The notes beneath the pieces were generated by a model. That model had not been told where the DNA came from. It worked only from the letters and a program-made list of their open reading frames with translations, and made no database searches. Of a stretch of 64,000 nucleotides of DNA, positions 59,360 to 64,000 are shown in pieces; the stretch's first letter is position 1, and every line of letters starts with the position of its first letter. This DNA is from Verrucomicrobiales bacterium. Its GTDB lineage: Bacteria; Verrucomicrobiota; Verrucomicrobiia; Verrucomicrobiales; DEV007. Location of the stretch: assembly GCA_029940475.1 (NCBI GenBank), contig JAPYUT010000003.1, positions 62,001 to 126,000 of the forward strand, read 5' to 3'. A program made the position numbers and the translations under genes.

Positions 59360-62300
59360 ATGTCCCCGGTTTTCCGCTATTCCGAGATTGCCCGCTGGTT
59401 TGCAGTGGGCGTCTTCATATGGCTTTTCGCCACGGCTTGTGCCTTTGCTGTGCCAACTGCAGTGGATGATACCTATGAGGTGACAGAGGACCGTGCGTTT
59501 TCCGCGGTTTCAGGACCTCTTGTTGACCTGGATTTTGACGGTGATGAGCTTGACGGTTTCGACACTGACTGGTTAATCCTTGACCGTATCGAGAATGAAA
59601 ACGGCAGGGGAGACGCTTACCCTGTTGACGGTTCAGGGCGGGTATGGAATGCGCCGGATTTTGATACGGCAACATCGACGATTTCTCCCTGGTTTACGGC
59701 TCCCGTGCCAATCCAGTCAGGAGGTATCGACGGCTTTTCCGGGCTCGATGATTTACTCTACGGCATTGATCAGGCGGCCAACGGGCAGAACCTTGTCACC
59801 ACCTACCTGTTCAGGAACAGTTTTACCCTGAGTGCGGCAGAGGCTGTCATTGAAGACTGGCAACTGGACTACCTGGTCGATGATGGCATGGCGGTTTATG
59901 TTAACGGCACGGAGGTCCATCGTTCAGAGTTATTGCCTGCAGGGCCGCTGACTACACAGAGCTTTACCACCACCTCAGTGGTTGACGAGACGGCATACGT
60001 TACCGCTGCGCTGGACCTGGGTGACTTGCTGGTGGCGGGCAGTAATTCCATTGCGGTGGAGCTCCATCAGGCAAGCATCGAGAGTAGTGATGTCGGTTTT
60101 AACTTGAGCATGGGGCCTGCCGCGGCGGGAGGAGGTGCAGGATCGATGACACACGTGGATGATCCATTTCCCGCCCCCTTCAGCACCTCGGCACCGGATT
60201 TTTCCTCGGGCGACATTGCCGCCGGCGGGGGGTTCAACGGGTCTGCCGGAGCGCATATTCGTGTCGGCGGCGGGCCGCGAAACCAGAATACGGTGTCCTC
60301 TGGTGCCCTGAGGTTGCCGATAACCCTCGATAATCCGGCGACTCTCGAGATCAGCTTTCGCTATAGGCTCCTGATGAGTGGCGGATACGAGTCAGGTGAA
60401 TACAGTGCTGTCATTCTCGAGATCGGCGGGAATTTTGTCGGCACAGGCGCCAACGGCGACATCTTTCGAATGTATGGCCCCGACGGGCAGGGCAATGAGG
60501 ATTCCGGGTGGCGGACATTCAGCACCGAGCTGTCGTTCCCTGCCGGTACCCATGAGCTGGACTTCGGCGTCTACAACGACCGCTCCACCACCACGGGCGA
60601 GGTTACCGATGCCTGGTTTGACGATATTTTTATCGAGCTGGTAGGGGGAGGCACCGGCGGTGGTGTGCTCGGCAACGACAGCGGGGAGGGCACCGGGCTT
60701 ACCGCGGCGGTTGCCAGTGGTCCTTTACATGGTTCGCTCGGGCTTAACCTGGACGGGACTTTCACCTATGTGCCTGAAAGCAATTTTTTTGGTACTGACA
60801 GTTTCACCTACACCGCGGCCGATAATACCGGGAGCTCGGCACCTGCCACAGTGACCCTGAATATACTGGCGGTGAATGATCCGCCGACGATTGCAGCGCG
60901 TGAGTTGGCATCTGAGGAGGATTCGGTACTGAGCGTTCCGGTTGCCTTAGGATTGCGGGTTTTGGCTGCTGACATCGAGGGTGATGCGTTCACCTTTGCC
61001 ATTGACGCGGATGTTTCCTCCGGGACGCTGATTGTTAATCCGGACGGTAGTTTTGAATACACTCCGGATGATGATTTCTTTGGTGCCGACAGCTTCACCT
61101 ATGTTGCCGACGATGGGACGGACCGCTCTTTGCCTGCCACAGTCAGCATAACGGTTAACCCGGTCAATGATCCCCCGTCTGCTGAAGATGACTCTTATTT
61201 CACCGGGGAGAATATTCCCCTTGTCGTGTCCCGGGAAGGTGTCGCTCTGCCACTTAGTGTATTGAGCGAGGATTTCGATGCCGGTGCAGGATCACAATTT
61301 GGCGGAGTGACAAATGCAGAGTTAGTCAGCGGCTTTGCAGGACTGGGCGGGGATGACGGTTTTTCCGGTGATTTCCTGCGCAACCGCACCTTCGGCAACC
61401 CCGCAGGAAGCACGATTATTACCATCAACAACCTGCCGCCGCATAACCGGATTTCATTCTCCTTCCTCTTAGCGGTGATTGATTCGTGGGACGGGGATAG
61501 GGGTGGCGGGGACTTCTTCAATGTCCTCGTTGACGGTCAAAGCAGGTTTTCCCACACCTTTGACAATGCCGGGCAGGGTGGCTTCCAGAGTTACAGCCCG
61601 GTTCCTGGAGGCGAGCTTGCCCGTTCCCTTGATTTGGGATTTTCCGCCGGCAACCTGTCCGGGGATTCAGCGTATGATATGCGCAATGAACCGGCTTTTC
61701 AGGATATCGTGCATACGGCGGATAGTGTCACCATTGAGATGTTTGCCAGCGGTGGCGGCTGGGATGGCGGTGATGACGAGTCCTGGGCGATCGACAACTT
61801 CAGGGCCAGTGTCTACACTGCGCTTACCAGTGAACTGGTCGCCACCGGGTCTGTTTGGAGCTATCTAGATAACGGCAGTGACCAGGGCAGTGCATGGACC
61901 GCACCGGATTACGATGACAGTGGCTGGGCGAGCGGTGCTGCCCAGCTTGGCTACGGCGACGGCGATGAGGTGACAACGGTCGGCTTTGGTGGAGATGCCA
62001 ACGCAAAATATCCCACCACATACTTTCGGCACAGGTTCAATGTGGACGACCCTTCGGAGTTTGAGTCACTGGCAATCAGGCTGCTCCATGACGATGGCGC
62101 TGCTGTTTATATTAACGGCACGGAAGTGGTGCGTTCCAATCTCGCTGCCGATGCCGGCTTTAGTGACTTTACTCCTGCCACCGCCGTCGGGGAATCCGAT
62201 TTTTTCGACTTTACCGCGGATTTATCAGTTCTCGTTGCCGGGGAGAATATCATTGCTGTAGAGATTCACCAGATTTCGGCCACCAGCTCGGATATCAGCT

Positions 62301-64000
62301 TTGACCTGAGCCTTGAGGGAAAGCGTCCAAATGTTCTCGGGGTCATCGATAACGACAGCGATGTTGATGGGCCAATGCTCAGTGTGAACCTGCTGATGCC
62401 GCCTGCCGGCGGTGTCGTGGACCTGAATCCTGACGGCAGTTTCATCTACACGCCCGGCCTCAATTTTGAAGGCAGCGACAGCTTTACCTATACCCTCTCG
62501 GATGGTGGCCTGGAGGATCAGGCGACTGTTTCCATCACCGTCATTCCCGGGGCGAATAATTTCCCGGTGAGCTCGCCTGATGTTTATATGACGCTCGAGG
62601 ATACGCAGCTTAGTGTTGACCCGGCTGCCGGGTTGCTGGCTAACGATTCGGATCCTGAGGGTGAAATACTCAGTGCAGTGCTTGATTCCCTTCCGGTCAA
62701 CGGCTCGGTGATCATCGCGGCAGACGGTTCGTTTGTCTACACGCCGGCACCGGATTTCAACGGCAGTGATTCATTTGCCTATCGTGCATATGACGGCGTC
62801 AATGAATCCCTGCCGACCATTGTGCATATTGAGGTAAGCGGGATCAATGATCCTCCTTCTGCAGTGGGTGATGTGTTCCTGACTGCCCCGGGCACATTGC
62901 TGGATGTTGCCGTGCCGGGGGTTCTTGCCGGCGATTTTGACATTGATGGTGATTCCCTGCAGGCAGAGCTTTTCAGTCAGGCGGGTTCCGGGGTGGTGAT
63001 TCTCAAAACAAGCGGGGAATTCCTGTTCTTTCCGCAATTTGGCTTTACGGGGCAAACCAGTTTTACCTACCGGGTGACTGACGGGTTGCTTTATTCCGAT
63101 CCCGCAACGGTGGTCATTAATATCAATTCTCCGCCCCTGGCGAGGGCGGACAGTTATGAGCTCAATGAGGATGAAATCCTCGCTCTGTCACCCGTTCTGG
63201 GGTTGCTTGCCAATGACAGTGATTCGGAAAATGATTTACTCACGGCCGTCCTGGCGACTCCGCCGGTAAACGGATCAATAGGAATCAGCCCGGATGGGGC
63301 GTTTACCTATATCCCGGATCAGGATTTCAACGGCAGCGACAGCTTTACCTATACTGCCAATGATGGATTGCAGGATTCGATGCCCGTGAGGGTTAACCTC
63401 TTTATTTCTGCAATTAATGATCCCCCGGTTGCGGGGGATGATGCATACTCCGTGATTATCGGCCAGGGCATCACTGTCCCGGCAGTGGATGGTGTCCTGG
63501 CAAATGACCGTGATGTCGAGAATGATCCCTTAAGCGCGGTCCTCATCGATTATTCCGGTGAAGGTGAACTTAGTCTCAACGCTGATGGTTCGCTGGATTA
63601 TACCCCTTCCCCGGCATTCTCCGGGATTGATTCATTCACCTATGCAGTTAGCTCAGCCGGACAAACTTCAGCAGCGGCCACTGTTGAACTGCTGGTGGGC
63701 CCGGCCGCAGATATACTGATAATCAGTGAAATCATGTTTCACCCGGCCTCAGACAATGACGCGCAGGAGTACATAGAATTATACAATGTCGGTGCCGGTC
63801 CGTTGCCGTTGCAGGGATGGAAGTTAACAAGCGGGGTGGATTTTGAATTTCCCGCGGTCATTATCCCGGCCGGGGGTTACCTGATCGTTGCTGCCGATCC
63901 GCCGGTCTTTGAGGCGACCTACGGCGCCGGACCGATTGTGACAGGGCCATGGAAGGGCCGATTGAGCAACAGCGGCGAGCGGATACGCCTTGAGGATGCG
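59360..64000 (+). CDS. large secreted tandem-repeat (cadherin-like/tandem-95) protein with LTD domain, 3' end outside window
   Basis: One frame is open from the ATG at 59360 to the right edge, at least 1547 codons. A signal peptide covers residues about 1-30 (ending ACAFA). Two related lectin-like modules follow the pattern YVNGTEVHR (near 59895) and YINGTEVVR (near 62110). At least seven cadherin/VCBS-like repeats with the NDPP linker and the FxGxDSFTYT signature span about 60660-61170 and 62330-63700. A lamin-tail domain (EIMFHPASDNDAQEYIELYN, GRLSNSGERIRL) starts near 63710 and reaches the edge. It is probably a surface or extracellular adhesin-like protein; the role of the lamin tail domain is unknown. 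No stop or shift was found at several frame checks along its length. Confidence 0.8.
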   Translation, partial: MSPVFRYSEIARWFAVGVFIWLFATACAFAVPTAVDDTYEVTEDRAFSAVSGPLVDLDFDGDELDGFDTDWLILDRIENENGRGDAYPVDGSGRVWNAPDFDTATSTISPWFTAPVPIQSGGIDGFSGLDDLLYGIDQAANGQNLVTTYLFRNSFTLSAAEAVIEDWQLDYLVDDGMAVYVNGTEVHRSELLPAGPLTTQSFTTTSVVDETAYVTAALDLGDLLVAGSNSIAVELHQASIESSDVGFNLSMGPAAAGGGAGSMTHVDDPFPAPFSTSAPDFSSGDIAAGGGFNGSAGAHIRVGGGPRNQNTVSSGALRLPITLDNPATLEISFRYRLLMSGGYESGEYSAVILEIGGNFVGTGANGDIFRMYGPDGQGNEDSGWRTFSTELSFPAGTHELDFGVYNDRSTTTGEVTDAWFDDIFIELVGGGTGGGVLGNDSGEGTGLTAAVASGPLHGSLGLNLDGTFTYVPESNFFGTDSFTYTAADNTGSSAPATVTLNILAVNDPPTIAARELASEEDSVLSVPVALGLRVLAADIEGDAFTFAIDADVSSGTLIVNPDGSFEYTPDDDFFGADSFTYVADDGTDRSLPATVSITVNPVNDPPSAEDDSYFTGENIPLVVSREGVALPLSVLSEDFDAGAGSQFGGVTNAELVSGFAGLGGDDGFSGDFLRNRTFGNPAGSTIITINNLPPHNRISFSFLLAVIDSWDGDRGGGDFFNVLVDGQSRFSHTFDNAGQGGFQSYSPVPGGELARSLDLGFSAGNLSGDSAYDMRNEPAFQDIVHTADSVTIEMFASGGGWDGGDDESWAIDNFRASVYTALTSELVATGSVWSYLDNGSDQGSAWTAPDYDDSGWASGAAQLGYGDGDEVTTVGFGGDANAKYPTTYFRHRFNVDDPSEFESLAIRLLHDDGAAVYINGTEVVRSNLAADAGFSDFTPATAVGESDFFDFTADLSVLVAGENIIAVEIHQISATSSDISFDLSLEGKRPNVLGVIDNDSDVDGPMLSVNLLMPPAGGVVDLNPDGSFIYTPGLNFEGSDSFTYTLSDGGLEDQATVSITVIPGANNFPVSSPDVYMTLEDTQLSVDPAAGLLANDSDPEGEILSAVLDSLPVNGSVIIAADGSFVYTPAPDFNGSDSFAYRAYDGVNESLPTIVHIEVSGINDPPSAVGDVFLTAPGTLLDVAVPGVLAGDFDIDGDSLQAELFSQAGSGVVILKTSGEFLFFPQFGFTGQTSFTYRVTDGLLYSDPATVVININSPPLARADSYELNEDEILALSPVLGLLANDSDSENDLLTAVLATPPVNGSIGISPDGAFTYIPDQDFNGSDSFTYTANDGLQDSMPVRVNLFISAINDPPVAGDDAYSVIIGQGITVPAVDGVLANDRDVENDPLSAVLIDYSGEGELSLNADGSLDYTPSPAFSGIDSFTYAVSSAGQTSAAATVELLVGPAADILIISEIMFHPASDNDAQEYIELYNVGAGPLPLQGWKLTSGVDFEFPAVIIPAGGYLIVAADPPVFEATYGAGPIVTGPWKGRLSNSGERIRLEDA

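Overview
The window looks like chromosomal DNA of a free-living, Gram-negative member of the PVC group, most likely Verrucomicrobiota. The signs are two secreted sulfatases, a Tat-exported Gfo/Idh/MocA oxidoreductase, a DUF1080 protein, several secreted esterases, verrucomicrobial-style prepilin and kinase-like proteins, and leaders that mostly lack a Shine-Dalgarno sequence. The phylum call is an inference from gene content; there is no rRNA or tRNA gene here to anchor it. I found no CRISPR array, insertion sequence, prophage or integrated element.

Layout. 1-6400: end of a methyltransferase, a prepilin-like protein, a two-gene minus-strand unit encoding a membrane TPR-like protein and a degenerate receiver/pseudokinase/SUMF1 fusion, then pabB and an HU-like protein. 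6500-15035: housekeeping and envelope genes (gamma-carbonic anhydrase-like, bifunctional-nuclease-like, an ArnA-type UDP-glucuronate decarboxylase, rpe, tadA, sulfatase, ABC-F, FKBP, BaiN-like flavoprotein). 15051-24349: a coupled oxidoreductase/sulfatase pair, a 1460-residue cyclase-kinase-WD40 protein with a 10-G tract, an esterase and a DUF1080 protein. 24592-33655: dxs, xseB, a GT39-like membrane protein, an NtrC/NtrB-type two-component pair, cutA, xerD and an esterase.

33845-40312: miaB, a membrane protein, a GT9 glycosyltransferase, an adenylate kinase homologue, fmt, pyrH, frr and a small lipoprotein. 40376-45620: two related membrane-anchored coiled-coil proteins, a Bax-inhibitor-1 homologue, and a four-gene minus-strand cluster (ECF-like sigma factor, 71-residue anti-sigma-like protein, GAF protein, cytoplasmic subtilase). 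That cluster is the best candidate here for an undescribed regulatory system. 45928-59246: rlmB-like, EF-hand esterase, MsbA-like exporter, nadB, panC, glutathione peroxidase, a secreted serpin, murJ, Sua5-type synthase, aroK and queG. 59360-64000: a very large secreted tandem-repeat protein that runs off the window in one open frame.

How it fits together. The secreted enzymes suggest use of sulfated or esterified polysaccharides. The envelope genes (ArnA-like, GT9, GT39-like, MsbA-like, MurJ) build or export surface glycans. The signalling genes are unusually rich in fusions and in domains that have lost catalytic residues. Intact cofactor, tRNA-modification and translation genes suggest a normal chromosomal core. 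All functional calls rest on motif recognition by eye, not on database searches.
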